The notes under the pieces were generated by a model. The model ran no database searches. It saw only the letters and a list, made by a program, of their open reading frames with translations, and had not been told where the DNA came from. A DNA stretch of 64,000 nt from Eggerthella sp. YY7918 (GTDB lineage Bacteria > Actinomycetota > Coriobacteriia > Coriobacteriales > Eggerthellaceae): contig NC_015738.1 of NCBI RefSeq assembly GCF_000270285.1, forward strand, positions 992,001 to 1,056,000, given 5' to 3'. The translations under genes were made by a program, and so were the position numbers. Positions 8,306 to 17,090 of the stretch are shown one piece after another; the stretch's first letter is position 1; each line of letters starts with the position of its first letter.

Positions 8306-9520
8306 GTGGACGCACTTGCTATCGATGGTGGCAAGCCGGTTAGTGGTCACTTAATTGGCTATGGACATCAAGACATATCTGATCGGGACATACAGGCGGT
8401 CGTAAAAACCCTCAGAAGTGACTATCTTACTTGCGGTCCTGCTACTGAAGCGTTTGAAGCGGGTCTTAGGCTTGCTACTGGCGCTAAGTTTGTTGCCGCA
8501 GTTGCGAATGGCACGGCGGCATTGCACGTTGCTTGTCTTGCTGCTGGAATTGGATCTGGCGATGAAGTTATAGTTTCCTCAATAACGTTTGCTGCTTCTG
8601 CAAATTGTGTTTTATATTGTGGCGGGATTCCAGTGTTCGCGGATATAGATCCTTATACATGGAATATTAGTTCAAAATCTATTCGCGAGAAGATTACTAG
8701 CAAAACAAGAGCGATTGTTGCAGTTGATTTTGGTGGAGTGCATGTTGATTCCGAGGAAATTAGAAAAATATGTGACGAGCACAACTTAATATTTATTGAA
8801 GATGCTGCCCATGCCATAGGTACGAGTCATGGTGGTAGACAAGTTGGTTCAATCGCAGACATAACTACATTTAGCTTCCATCCTGTAAAGACTATTACTA
8901 CTGGTGAAGGTGGTGCTGTAGCAACCAACGATCCAGTTTTGGCGGCGCGAGTAGAACTATTTGCTAAGCACGGTATTACGCGTGATGCAAGTCTCTTTCA
9001 TAATCCTGATGAGGGTGGTTGGTATTATGAGCAGTTAGAACTTGGTTACAATTATCGAATGAGCGACATACAGGCAGCTCTTGGTTTAAGCCAATTAGAA
9101 AGATTGGATGACTTTTCTGCTCGAAGGAGAGAAATAGTTTCTATATACAATAGTGAGTTTTCTAAAATTCCGGAAGTTTCTTTTCAAAAAGATACTACAC
9201 CTGAGGAGACGACGCGTCATTTATATGTTCTTCGTTTTGATGTTGAAAGTCTTGGTGTAAATCGAAAATATGTATTTGATGCCTTACGTGCAGAAAATAT
9301 TGGCGTTAACGTTCACTATCTTCCTGTGTATCGATTACCGTATTATGCTTTTCTAGGTTACAATTCCGATTGTTGTATCGAAGCCAACCACTATTATGAA
9401 GAAGCTGTAACTCTGCCGCTGCACTGTTGCTTAACGAACGAAGAAGTTGAGCATGTGATAGGCGGCGTAAAAAAAGTAGTTGAGCATTGTAAAGATGGCG
9501 GAAGAAGAATATCAAGATGA
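8306..9520 (+). CDS. pseC: PseC, UDP-4-amino-4,6-dideoxy-N-acetyl-beta-L-altrosamine transaminase
   Basis: PseC is a PLP-dependent DegT/DnrJ/EryC1-family aminotransferase. It aminates the 4-keto sugar made by PseB, using glutamate as donor. The 404-residue protein opens with the PseC-like GYGHQDISDRDIQAVV and SDYLTCGP. It contains ANGTAALHVACLA, the PLP-binding FIEDAAHAIG and the Schiff-base Lys in FHPVKTITTGEGG. The start is GTG at 8306, with TAGGAG overlapping the pseB stop codon, so the two genes are coupled. With PseF, I, H and G on the other strand this completes all six enzymes from UDP-GlcNAc to CMP-pseudaminic acid. Confidence 0.94.
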   Translation: MDALAIDGGKPVSGHLIGYGHQDISDRDIQAVVKTLRSDYLTCGPATEAFEAGLRLATGAKFVAAVANGTAALHVACLAAGIGSGDEVIVSSITFAASANCVLYCGGIPVFADIDPYTWNISSKSIREKITSKTRAIVAVDFGGVHVDSEEIRKICDEHNLIFIEDAAHAIGTSHGGRQVGSIADITTFSFHPVKTITTGEGGAVATNDPVLAARVELFAKHGITRDASLFHNPDEGGWYYEQLELGYNYRMSDIQAALGLSQLERLDDFSARRREIVSIYNSEFSKIPEVSFQKDTTPEETTRHLYVLRFDVESLGVNRKYVFDALRAENIGVNVHYLPVYRLPYYAFLGYNSDCCIEANHYYEEAVTLPLHCCLTNEEVEHVIGGVKKVVEHCKDGGRRISR

Positions 9521-9840
9521 TTATCTTTAGAAGATGTGATTTTTGGTATATTTCTTTGGCGCACAGATAAGGTTTGAATGCTAGCTTCGTACGAGAAAAG
9601 CAGCATATCTCACGAGGATTTCTGAAGCAGATCGAACAATTTCTTCAATTTCTAAATAGCTATTTGAGATGCTTGATCTTTTAACATTCTATTGCTTTAC
9701 TCCATGTTGGTTTAACGACAAGTGTAGAAGCGGCCATTGGTGGAAATATTAAAGTCGGATTGTAGTAGTATCAGAAGGTAAAAGAAGTAAGTATGAGCTT
9801 TGGGGCGAGAAATACGTACACAAAAGGAAAATGAAGTAAG
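9521..9840. other. Intergenic stretch between pseC and the flippase gene
   Basis: These 320 AT-rich bases hold no frame with recognisable similarity and no clear terminator hairpin or promoter. A short frame beginning at 9800 overlaps the flippase gene in another frame and looks like a chance frame. The region may be the remains of a lost gene, but nothing in it can be named. Confidence 0.4.
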
Positions 9841-11379
9841 TTGGATAAAAATGCAAAGCAAAGACAAGGAGGTGCTATTCTTTCATATTTGTACTCCTTT
9901 GCTCAGGTTGTTGTCGGATTACTATATGTGCCCCTCTTGCTTACTGGGATTGGCGCCAGCGAATATGGACTATATCAACTAATAGGGTCAATTATTTCAT
10001 ACATATCTGTAATGGGTGCAATTTTCTCTGGTGGCATTACGCGGTTTTATTGTAAGTACTATTCAGAGAAGAACATCATTATGATGGAGAACACCCTAGC
10101 TATTGGTCGCTCTATTTACCGAATAGTAAGTCTCATCGCTATTCCTGTTGGGGTCGCAGCTGCTGTTACTATGCGTTTTATCTACTCTTCATCATTGACG
10201 GAATTTCAGTTAATGGAAAGTTCCTTTTTGATAGCAATTCTGGTTGCGAATCTGATAGTAATGATGAATAACACGCTTAATGTTGCAATTATCAATGCGC
10301 ACGAACGGTTTATATTTTTAAAAATTACCCAATTACTTACCGCAGTCGCTCAGCCTATCATAACAGTTTTTGCCATTATTTTATTTCCCACAGCTACAAC
10401 GGTATGCGCCATTCAATTTGGATTAAACATTCTCTGCGCAATCGTTCAGAGGATATACGCAAGAAGAGTGCTTAAGGCAAAAGTAGTTCTGCACCATCGC
10501 GATAAACGCCTATTTAGAGAGATATTGCTTTTTTCTTCGGGAATTCTTTTTGTCCTAATTGCGGATCAGGTTTTCTGGAAAACCAATCAGCTTATTCTTG
10601 GATACCTTTATGGAACAAGTGTGGTAGCAGTTTATGCAATTGCTATGCAGATATGCATGATATATCAGCCCATTGGAACGGCTATCGCTAGTGTTTTTAT
10701 GCCTAAAGTCTCACAGCTAATTTTTAAAGAGAAGGATATGCGTTCCGTTTCATTTCTCTTTAATGATATTGGACGAATATCTTCTTATCCTCTGTTTTTG
10801 GTTCTCTTGGGGTTTGCTGTTTTTGGACAAGATTTTATTTCCCTTTGGGCAGGACCTGATTTTGAAGAAGCATACTCGATTGCTTTAATTGTAATGGTTC
10901 CCTTTACGATCGATTTATTGCAACATCTCGGTCTTACTATTTTGCAAGTTGTTAATAAGTATGCCTTTCGGGGGAAGGTTTATCTTGTGATGGCGATTCT
11001 GGACGTTGTCCTCGTACTTGCCTTATCCCCTTCTTACGGAGCGGTGGGTTCGGCTGTTGCAACCGCAATAGCTCTTTTCCTTGGCAGCGGATTGATAATG
11101 AATATTTACTATGCTAAGTCTGTTGGATTGCTCATTAAGGATTTCTGGCTTGGAATATTAAAAGTTTTGCTTCCCTTAGTTGGCTTTTCGGTTTTATTCG
11201 TCGTAGTCACAGAGGCACTTTCCCTGCGTTGGTCTACGTGGATGACGTTGTTTGTTGGGATAGGTGTATACACGCTGCTGTTTGCTCTAACGTCTTATTT
11301 CTTTTCGATGTCTACTTCTGAGCGCGATTTGGTAAATAGTTTTTTTTCAAAGATCAAGGCGTATTTGCATCGTGGGTAG
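9841..11379 (+). CDS. Wzx-type polysaccharide flippase (MOP/MATE superfamily)
   Basis: This 512-residue protein has about 12 to 14 hydrophobic segments spread over its whole length and few charged residues inside them. It fits the polysaccharide transport branch (PST) of the MOP superfamily. The start TTG at 9841 gives MDKNAKQRQGGAILSYLY, a usual Wzx beginning in which the first helix carries conserved small residues and a GASEYGLYQLIGS segment. Wzx proteins flip undecaprenyl-diphosphate-linked oligosaccharides across the membrane. The gene follows the pse biosynthesis genes and precedes glycosyltransferases, so it probably exports a glycan containing pseudaminic acid. No Wzy polymerase with a clear signature is seen beside it. 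Confidence 0.85.
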   Translation: MDKNAKQRQGGAILSYLYSFAQVVVGLLYVPLLLTGIGASEYGLYQLIGSIISYISVMGAIFSGGITRFYCKYYSEKNIIMMENTLAIGRSIYRIVSLIAIPVGVAAAVTMRFIYSSSLTEFQLMESSFLIAILVANLIVMMNNTLNVAIINAHERFIFLKITQLLTAVAQPIITVFAIILFPTATTVCAIQFGLNILCAIVQRIYARRVLKAKVVLHHRDKRLFREILLFSSGILFVLIADQVFWKTNQLILGYLYGTSVVAVYAIAMQICMIYQPIGTAIASVFMPKVSQLIFKEKDMRSVSFLFNDIGRISSYPLFLVLLGFAVFGQDFISLWAGPDFEEAYSIALIVMVPFTIDLLQHLGLTILQVVNKYAFRGKVYLVMAILDVVLVLALSPSYGAVGSAVATAIALFLGSGLIMNIYYAKSVGLLIKDFWLGILKVLLPLVGFSVLFVVVTEALSLRWSTWMTLFVGIGVYTLLFALTSYFFSMSTSERDLVNSFFSKIKAYLHRG

Positions 11380-11410
11380 TGCTTTATGGGATATAGCGAA
11401 AGGTGTTCGA

Positions 11411-12463
11411 ATGTCGAGTCCCAGTATTAGCGTTATTGTGCCAGTTTATAATGTAGAAAAATATCTCCAATCTTGCATAGATAGTCTAGTTAATCAAACC
11501 TTCAAAGAAATTGAATTTATCTTTGTGAATGATTCATCTCCGGACAATTCTCTTGAGCTACTTTACAAAAATGAAAGACAATATCCTAATCTAATACAAG
11601 TAATCAATTCTAAAGAGAACATGCGTCAGGGTGGTGCACGAAACCTTGGTTTAAGAGCTGCACGAGGTAAATATATTGGTTTTGTTGATCCGGACGATTT
11701 AATTGCGCCTGATATGTATGAAGTTCTTTATGAAGCCATTCGTGAGCAAGGCTCCGACGTTGCTTTTGTACAGCATACGTCTGTTCATGAAAAGTCCGGA
11801 TTGTCACATATTCGGGATACTAATGAAGTAAAAAAACCGTTAATCGAATGGAGCGATAAGTTAATTGCCTTAAACAATAAAACATTGAATGATGCCATGA
11901 GAGCGGATTTGATGTGTTATCCAATAGGTGGCGTATGGTGTGGCCTTTGGAAAAAAGCTTTGATAATGGACAATAAAGTTTTTTTTCCAGAACATATGAG
12001 ATATGAGGATAATTATTGGGGAGCGCTAGTTAAATGTTATGTTTCAAAAGTAGCATTTGTTAATAGCATAAAATACTATTATCGTCTTAATCCTAATTCA
12101 ACAACTCATTTAAAGAATGCATCACATCACTTCGATAGGCTTTTGATAGAAAATATGCTACTTGATGAAGTTAAGAGAAGAAATTTGTTCTATCGTTATC
12201 ACGAGGCATGGGAGTATATTTATACATTTCGCTATGCGTTTAATAGCTACTGGCTTTTCCTGACCCAATTCGACAGTCCACCGCTTGGGGAAATGAAGAG
12301 GACTATGGACGACCTGAGAACTGTATTCCCAAAATGGACCCATAATAAATATTACAAAGAACAGACAGCAAAAATGGAAAGAGTTATAAACGCTTTACTT
12401 GTTAGGTTTCCGGTTCAAATTGCAAAAGCATATCCAGTTTATAAGCAAATCAGATATAAATAA
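11411..12463 (+). CDS. Family 2 glycosyltransferase
   Basis: This is a GT-A fold GT2 enzyme of 350 residues. The N-terminus SPSISVIVPVYNVEKYL is the nucleotide-sugar binding strand, followed by FVNDSSPDNS, GARNLGLRAARGKYIGFVDPDD (metal-binding Asp-x-Asp), and a C-terminal half with ALWKKALI-like acceptor-side residues (WKKALIMDN, RYEDNYWG). The ATG at 11411 is preferred because it gives the standard family N-terminus with AAAGGTG upstream; an earlier in-frame GTG at 11372 would overlap the flippase gene. The sugar specificity cannot be read from sequence. It is probably transcribed together with the flippase. Confidence 0.88.
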   Translation: MSSPSISVIVPVYNVEKYLQSCIDSLVNQTFKEIEFIFVNDSSPDNSLELLYKNERQYPNLIQVINSKENMRQGGARNLGLRAARGKYIGFVDPDDLIAPDMYEVLYEAIREQGSDVAFVQHTSVHEKSGLSHIRDTNEVKKPLIEWSDKLIALNNKTLNDAMRADLMCYPIGGVWCGLWKKALIMDNKVFFPEHMRYEDNYWGALVKCYVSKVAFVNSIKYYYRLNPNSTTHLKNASHHFDRLLIENMLLDEVKRRNLFYRYHEAWEYIYTFRYAFNSYWLFLTQFDSPPLGEMKRTMDDLRTVFPKWTHNKYYKEQTAKMERVINALLVRFPVQIAKAYPVYKQIRYK

Positions 12464-12527
12464 AGCTACTGATGTCCCTTCCTGCATTCGATCTCGAACA
12501 ATCCTGACCGTTATTGGCCTTGACCCT

Positions 12528-12556
12528 TTGTCAAATATGTATGACTATACTATCTA
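12528..12556 (+). promoter_or_regulatory. Possible sigma-70-type promoter
   Basis: TTGTCA at 12528-12533 and TATCTA at 12551-12556 are 17 bases apart. They lie in the 255-base gap before the gene at 12719, leaving a leader of about 155 bases. In AT-rich DNA such matches arise by chance, so this is tentative. Confidence 0.3.
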
Positions 12557-12718
12557 AGTTACATTCCGGCTTAAACAAAAGGATGGCCTACAGAATTTGA
12601 TACCTGTATGATATTTGAACAGATTGTATAAATGAATGTAAAGCTTGGTAAAAGGCAGATTATTTGAAAATAAGGCGATAAGTCATCAGTCTCTTAAGAA
12701 GTTATTAGTAGGTAAGAT

Positions 12719-13720
12719 ATGCAAATAGGTGATAGAGGGATTCAATATGTCATTCTTTCGAACGAATTTGATTATACGGAAGTAACATTTAGCGATTTAT
12801 TCAAGTTTAACAATGTTTCGTACTATAAATTTCCTCTTGAAACAAATTCTAAACTGCTTCAAGCAGTGTACGTTATACAGGGTGCTAGGCAGATTAACAA
12901 GTATTTCCGTGTACCTGGTCAAGGTATATGGAACTCAAAATTATACGACGAGAATCGGCTCGACAGTAGCAGACCCGTGTGCTTTATCTATAGCTTTCGA
13001 AGGGTTCATCGTATAAAAAATTCTGGGTTTTTGGATTACGTCAATGAAAAGTTTCCTGAGGTTTATCATGTAGTGTATTGGGATGATTTAGTAAAGCGGC
13101 ATGAGTACGATGCTGTTGACTTTGCTAAGAAAAATTTTGATCTTGTTTTCACTTACGATAAAGGGGACGCTGAGAAATTTGATATCGAATACTACCCATC
13201 ATTTTATTCTAAGCTTAATAACATTGAGGCGACTCGTGTAGAACAGGATGTTTTGTTTATTGGAAATGCGAAAAATAGATATGAAGAAATAATAAGTGCA
13301 TACGACTCTTTGAGCGGTCAAGGAGTTAACTGTCGCTTTTACATCAATGGTGTCAAAAATAGTAAGCAAAAAGCGAGAGAAGGCATTATTTATAATGAAA
13401 CATTTAGTTACAGAGAAGTGCTTAATATGGTTGTGAACTCTAATTGTATTTTGGATATCGCTCAGAAAAACTCCGTTGGGTATTCGCTGAGGATAAATGA
13501 AGCTCTTTTTTACAGTAAAAAACTTTTAAGCAATAATCCAAATATTACTGAGATTCCTCAGTATGATGCTAGATACATGAAAGTGTTTTCTCGTACTGCG
13601 GAAGACTATGCTTTATTTGCAAAACAACATGAGGAAGTAAAGTACCGCTTCTCTCTCGAGGATCTTTCTCCTGTTTCTTTTATTAATCACATCGAGTCGC
13701 GTATAGGATGCCTTGTATGA
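12719..13720 (+). CDS. Glycosyltransferase-like protein (GT-B-like, capsule type)
   Basis: This 333-residue soluble protein has no transmembrane segment. The C-terminal half carries a pattern seen in CgeB-like and capsule-locus glycosyltransferases: VLFIGNAKNRYEEI, then NCRFYINGVKNSKQKA, FSYREVLNMVVNSNCILDIAQ and SLRINEALFYSKKLLSNN. The last two match the donor-binding region of GT-B enzymes. The N-terminal half is not recognised. It overlaps the next gene by four bases (ATGA at 13717-13720). The role is inferred to be adding a sugar to the lipid-linked glycan; the exact family is uncertain. Confidence 0.62.
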   Translation: MQIGDRGIQYVILSNEFDYTEVTFSDLFKFNNVSYYKFPLETNSKLLQAVYVIQGARQINKYFRVPGQGIWNSKLYDENRLDSSRPVCFIYSFRRVHRIKNSGFLDYVNEKFPEVYHVVYWDDLVKRHEYDAVDFAKKNFDLVFTYDKGDAEKFDIEYYPSFYSKLNNIEATRVEQDVLFIGNAKNRYEEIISAYDSLSGQGVNCRFYINGVKNSKQKAREGIIYNETFSYREVLNMVVNSNCILDIAQKNSVGYSLRINEALFYSKKLLSNNPNITEIPQYDARYMKVFSRTAEDYALFAKQHEEVKYRFSLEDLSPVSFINHIESRIGCLV

Positions 13721-14748
13721 AAATATATATTGCCTGTCCAGCTGACTGTTTTACGGGAGGCCCTACGCTTCTGCATCAGTTCTGCAAAGCTCTCCTTGAT
13801 GATGGATGCGATGCTACTATGCTCTATTATGTCGGCGTTGGATCGCGTTCAAGAAAAGTACAATGCCATCCTCAGTACGAAAAATACCAGTGCGGTTTCG
13901 TTGAGCTTGATGCCGTCGAAGATGAGTCATCAAATTATCTGATTGTTCCCGAAACCAAAACAGACTTATTATTCAATTTTCAAAGCATAAAAAAAGTGAT
14001 TTGGTGGCTTAGCGTAGATAACTATATTTTAGGAAAGCTGCCCTTTTTCGGTAAAGTTTCTAAAAGGATTTTTAAAAGTAAGAGTACTAAAGATTTTATA
14101 GACTACCGATTTATTAAAGAGCGTCCGGAGTTAGCGAGTCGAAACATTCGGCATTTAGTTCAGTCGGAATACGCTAGGCAATTCCTTAATCAACTGGAAG
14201 TACCACATTCGCATGTGTTTGATTTGAAGGATTATGTAGAAGACTCCTTTTTTGTTAACCCGGAAGAAGATTCTGGGAACAAAAGGGAAGATATTGTTTT
14301 ATATAACCCTAAGAAAATGGGAGCGATTGTATCTAAGGCAATCAAGGCTTATCCGGAGGTGCATTTTTATCCTCTTCAAAACATGACGCCAGTGCAAGTG
14401 CGGGAAAAGATGATGAATTCTAAGGTATATATTGATTTTGGCAATCATCCTGGAATGGATCGCATTCCTCGGGAGGCAGCTATGTGTGGTTGTTGCATTA
14501 TCACCGGAATGCGTGGATCTGCTGGGAATGATTTGGATGTTCCTATACCCAATAAATATAAAATACAAGATGAAGCTTCGCCGAAAGAACTGAGGGACAT
14601 CATTGTAGAAATATTTGATAATTACGATAGGGTTCGGTGTGATTTTGATGCCTATCGTGAAGAGATTAAATTGCAAAAAAGCAAGTTCTATAGCGATGTG
14701 AGATCAGTGGAGGCTTTGCTATTCGAAGGGGATTGGAGAGATGAATAG
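13717..14748 (+). CDS. Putative GT-B glycosyltransferase
   Basis: This 343-residue protein starts at the ATG of an ATGA overlap with the previous gene. The N-terminus MKIYIACPADCFTGGPTLLH is a GT-B-type start with a glycine-rich first loop. The C-terminal half has IVLYNPKKMG, VYIDFGNHPGMDRIPREAA and GCCIITGMRGSAGND, which resemble the donor-site region of GT4-like enzymes in which a conserved Glu follows the Arg-x2-Arg-like stretch. It overlaps the next gene by eight bases. Related proteins occur in capsule and exopolysaccharide loci. Donor and acceptor are unknown. Confidence 0.62.
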   Translation: MKIYIACPADCFTGGPTLLHQFCKALLDDGCDATMLYYVGVGSRSRKVQCHPQYEKYQCGFVELDAVEDESSNYLIVPETKTDLLFNFQSIKKVIWWLSVDNYILGKLPFFGKVSKRIFKSKSTKDFIDYRFIKERPELASRNIRHLVQSEYARQFLNQLEVPHSHVFDLKDYVEDSFFVNPEEDSGNKREDIVLYNPKKMGAIVSKAIKAYPEVHFYPLQNMTPVQVREKMMNSKVYIDFGNHPGMDRIPREAAMCGCCIITGMRGSAGNDLDVPIPNKYKIQDEASPKELRDIIVEIFDNYDRVRCDFDAYREEIKLQKSKFYSDVRSVEALLFEGDWRDE

Positions 14749-15781
14749 ATTTTACTCATCTGTTGCCAAGGCCTTCTATAATGGTTTAACCTATCTTCCT
14801 TTAGATCCCCATAAGAAGTTTACGCTTATCAGGTCTATTCGAAGAAAGATTCTTTCTCTTCGGGGAGTATTGGAGCCCAAGGTTGGGATATCTCTAATTT
14901 ATTCCAATGAAGGTTATGGTCACGAATACTGGCTTAAGCAGTATTGTGGTTATGGAGGTGATCTGTATGCAGCCATTGAGCATGGAGTATATTTCGGCGG
15001 TAATGTGTCTGATCGAGTTAATACGATTTATCGTGAATGGGAGATCGGCTCCTTTATTACATATGGACAGTATCGTGCTAAGTATATTAAAGATCAATAT
15101 CCTGAGCATGATGTCTATCTCATCGGTCCCTATATCCAGTATGTTTCACCCGATAAAGAATACCAGGACTTTATTCGGGGCGGTATAGATGATGCGTGCA
15201 AAACGCTGACACTGTTTCCTTGCCATTCGGTCAGAAATGGTAAGGCGGTGTTCGATTTTGACTCGTTATTGGGATCGACTAAGTGGTTTGCTCGAACGCA
15301 TGGATTTAAAAATTTAATTGTGTGCATAAGTCCCATGGATTATAACGATAAAATTATAAAGGCTTACCAGAGAGAGGGGTTTTTTGTCGTTACGTGTGGT
15401 TCTGACCCCTATGCTTTTCTTCCTAGGCAAAGAGCGATATTTGAAATATCAGATGTAACTATTTCGAATGATTTAGGCACCCATGTTGGGTATTCGCTAG
15501 CCTGTCAAACCCCACATGCGATAATGGACCCGGTTTCATTTCAAGACAGGATTGATAGTGGCTGTGTTGCACCAGGTGTAGATATCGGGCTATATCAAAA
15601 GGAAAGAGTTCAATTTTTCGAAGCTTTTCATCCCAAGTTCTATCAAGGGAAAATAACTCATGATCAAAGAGAATTGTTTAATTACTATTGGGGTGGGAAT
15701 ATCAGACAATCGACTGTAAATATGAATGAAATCTTTAATCAATGCCGAAAAAGTTATTATTCAAGAATTACTCGTCGATAG
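14741..15781 (+). CDS. Unrecognised glycan-locus protein, possible glycosyltransferase
   Basis: I do not recognise a named family for this 346-residue protein. It has no signal peptide or membrane segment. Visible features are ISLIYSNEGYGHEYWLKQY, then LYAAIEHGVYFGGNVSD, LTLFPCHSV, FVVTCGSDPYAFLPRQ and TISNDLGTHVGYSLACQTPHAIM. The last element resembles the donor-site loop of GT-B enzymes that use CMP-activated sugars or CDP-alcohols, where Asn-x-Gly-Thr precedes a helix. It overlaps the previous gene by eight bases and ends the rightward run. Its place beside the pse genes makes it a reasonable candidate for a transferase of pseudaminic acid, but this is only inference. Confidence 0.5.
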   Translation: MNRFYSSVAKAFYNGLTYLPLDPHKKFTLIRSIRRKILSLRGVLEPKVGISLIYSNEGYGHEYWLKQYCGYGGDLYAAIEHGVYFGGNVSDRVNTIYREWEIGSFITYGQYRAKYIKDQYPEHDVYLIGPYIQYVSPDKEYQDFIRGGIDDACKTLTLFPCHSVRNGKAVFDFDSLLGSTKWFARTHGFKNLIVCISPMDYNDKIIKAYQREGFFVVTCGSDPYAFLPRQRAIFEISDVTISNDLGTHVGYSLACQTPHAIMDPVSFQDRIDSGCVAPGVDIGLYQKERVQFFEAFHPKFYQGKITHDQRELFNYYWGGNIRQSTVNMNEIFNQCRKSYYSRITRR

Positions 15782-15800
15782 TTTTATCGAAACCTACATG

Positions 15801-16790
15801 CTATTTAGGCAAGAGACTTACGAGATAAAAAATTAAGCGGTCCATTTTTATGCGTCGCATTTTGAAAATCAACCAAGTGGCAAGTCGACTCTTTGTAGGC
15901 TCGCTCTTGAAATTGTTAAGCTTGACGTACCGATTTTGCAGAATGTCAAAAGGTAGATTTATCAATACATCATTGTATTGTCGGTATAAGTTTTTCATCC
16001 GGTTAATGCCGCATCCTTTTGCATTATATAAAAGCTGCACAGTTAATCCGGAAGCTAGGCAGTATAAAAAGATTTCTTTATCTTTGCTAGGACACGCCGG
16101 GTAGCATTCATCAATAAATTCCTCTACCGTTTTTAGGCGTGTGTAAACCAAAGGTAAACGATCTACGCCTCTCTGCCTTGTAATGGATTCTTTGTTCAAT
16201 CGATAATAATATCCCGAATAAGGAAGTACTTTGATTTTTGGTTGAGCAATTAAAAGACGATATGAAAAGCACTCATCTTCGTAAAAGCGCTCTTTTCTAA
16301 AATCAATGCTATGCATTTTTAGAAAAGATGTTCTATACATCTTACAGCAAGCGCTTACGCTAGCCCAAGGATAAAGGGGGTCTTCTGGTATGGTGGGATG
16401 TTCCGTGTGCTCTCCTTCGCAATCTCGTATATATCCGCCAATGACAACGTCTGATTCATTTTCGAAAAAGGATTCTAGGTAGGTCTCGATAAAGTCAGGC
16501 TTTATATAGTCGTCGCTATCTATGAAGGCAATATACTCTCCCTGAGCGTGTTCTATGCCGGTGTCGCGCGCTGCCCCCAGTCCCCTGTTTACGGAGTGTC
16601 TCACTATTTGTATAGTCTCAGGATGAAGTTCGGCGTATTTGCTTGCAATAGCTACGCTGTCGTCTTTGCCGCAGTCGTCAACGCATATTATTTCAATATT
16701 GGAATAAGATTGGTTTAAGAGGCTATCTAGACATTGCTCAATAAAGAGTTCTGTATTATATATAGGCACAATAATTGTCACTTTGTTCAT
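15801..16790 (-). CDS. Family 2 glycosyltransferase
   Basis: This 329-residue GT2 enzyme has the N-terminal VTIIVPIYNTELFIEQCLDS, CVDDCGKDDS, GLGAARDTGIEHAQGEYIAFIDSDDYIKP (metal-binding Asp-Ser-Asp-Asp) and an acceptor-side EDECFSYRLL motif. The C-terminus is basic and weakly hydrophobic (WLIFKMRRIK... FYLVSLLPK), which may lie against the membrane. It is transcribed against the neighbouring transferases and meets the preceding gene end to end (15781 and 15801), with a 300-base gap to the next rightward gene. Sugar specificity is not evident. Confidence 0.88.
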   Translation of the reverse strand: MNKVTIIVPIYNTELFIEQCLDSLLNQSYSNIEIICVDDCGKDDSVAIASKYAELHPETIQIVRHSVNRGLGAARDTGIEHAQGEYIAFIDSDDYIKPDFIETYLESFFENESDVVIGGYIRDCEGEHTEHPTIPEDPLYPWASVSACCKMYRTSFLKMHSIDFRKERFYEDECFSYRLLIAQPKIKVLPYSGYYYRLNKESITRQRGVDRLPLVYTRLKTVEEFIDECYPACPSKDKEIFLYCLASGLTVQLLYNAKGCGINRMKNLYRQYNDVLINLPFDILQNRYVKLNNFKSEPTKSRLATWLIFKMRRIKMDRLIFYLVSLLPK

Positions 16791-17090
16791 ACTAGGATCC
16801 GTTCAGGTAGTCGGTTTGAAGAAATAAACAAATTTGTAAGTCTATATTTTAAGGTTGTTCTTATGGCGCGACAGAGTAAAGTACATCCGACATAGTTTTT
16901 GCAAAAGCGTTTTCGCAAAGTTGCGGTGAGCTTTTTGATCTTGCAGTCTTTTAAAGGTGTATTTTGATGCGCGGCTATAGGTTAAGAGTCCGCTAATCTT
17001 TGTCATGATATTAATAGCTTGAAGCTGGTCTCTTTTTGTAATCTGGTGTTAAATATGTATGTAATTGTTATCAGCATTAGGTAGGCTGCT
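16791..17090. other. Divergent intergenic region between two glycosyltransferase genes
   Basis: This 300-base AT-rich stretch separates the leftward transferase (start 16790) from the rightward one (start 17091). It should hold two promoters. I see no confident -35/-10 pair, no coding remnant and no RNA gene. TAGGTAGG at the right end is the Shine-Dalgarno of the next gene. Confidence 0.4.

Noticed and set aside
9800-9982. A 60-codon rightward frame before the flippase gene
   Set aside because: It runs in another frame over the flippase start, which has a clear family N-terminus, so it is a chance frame.
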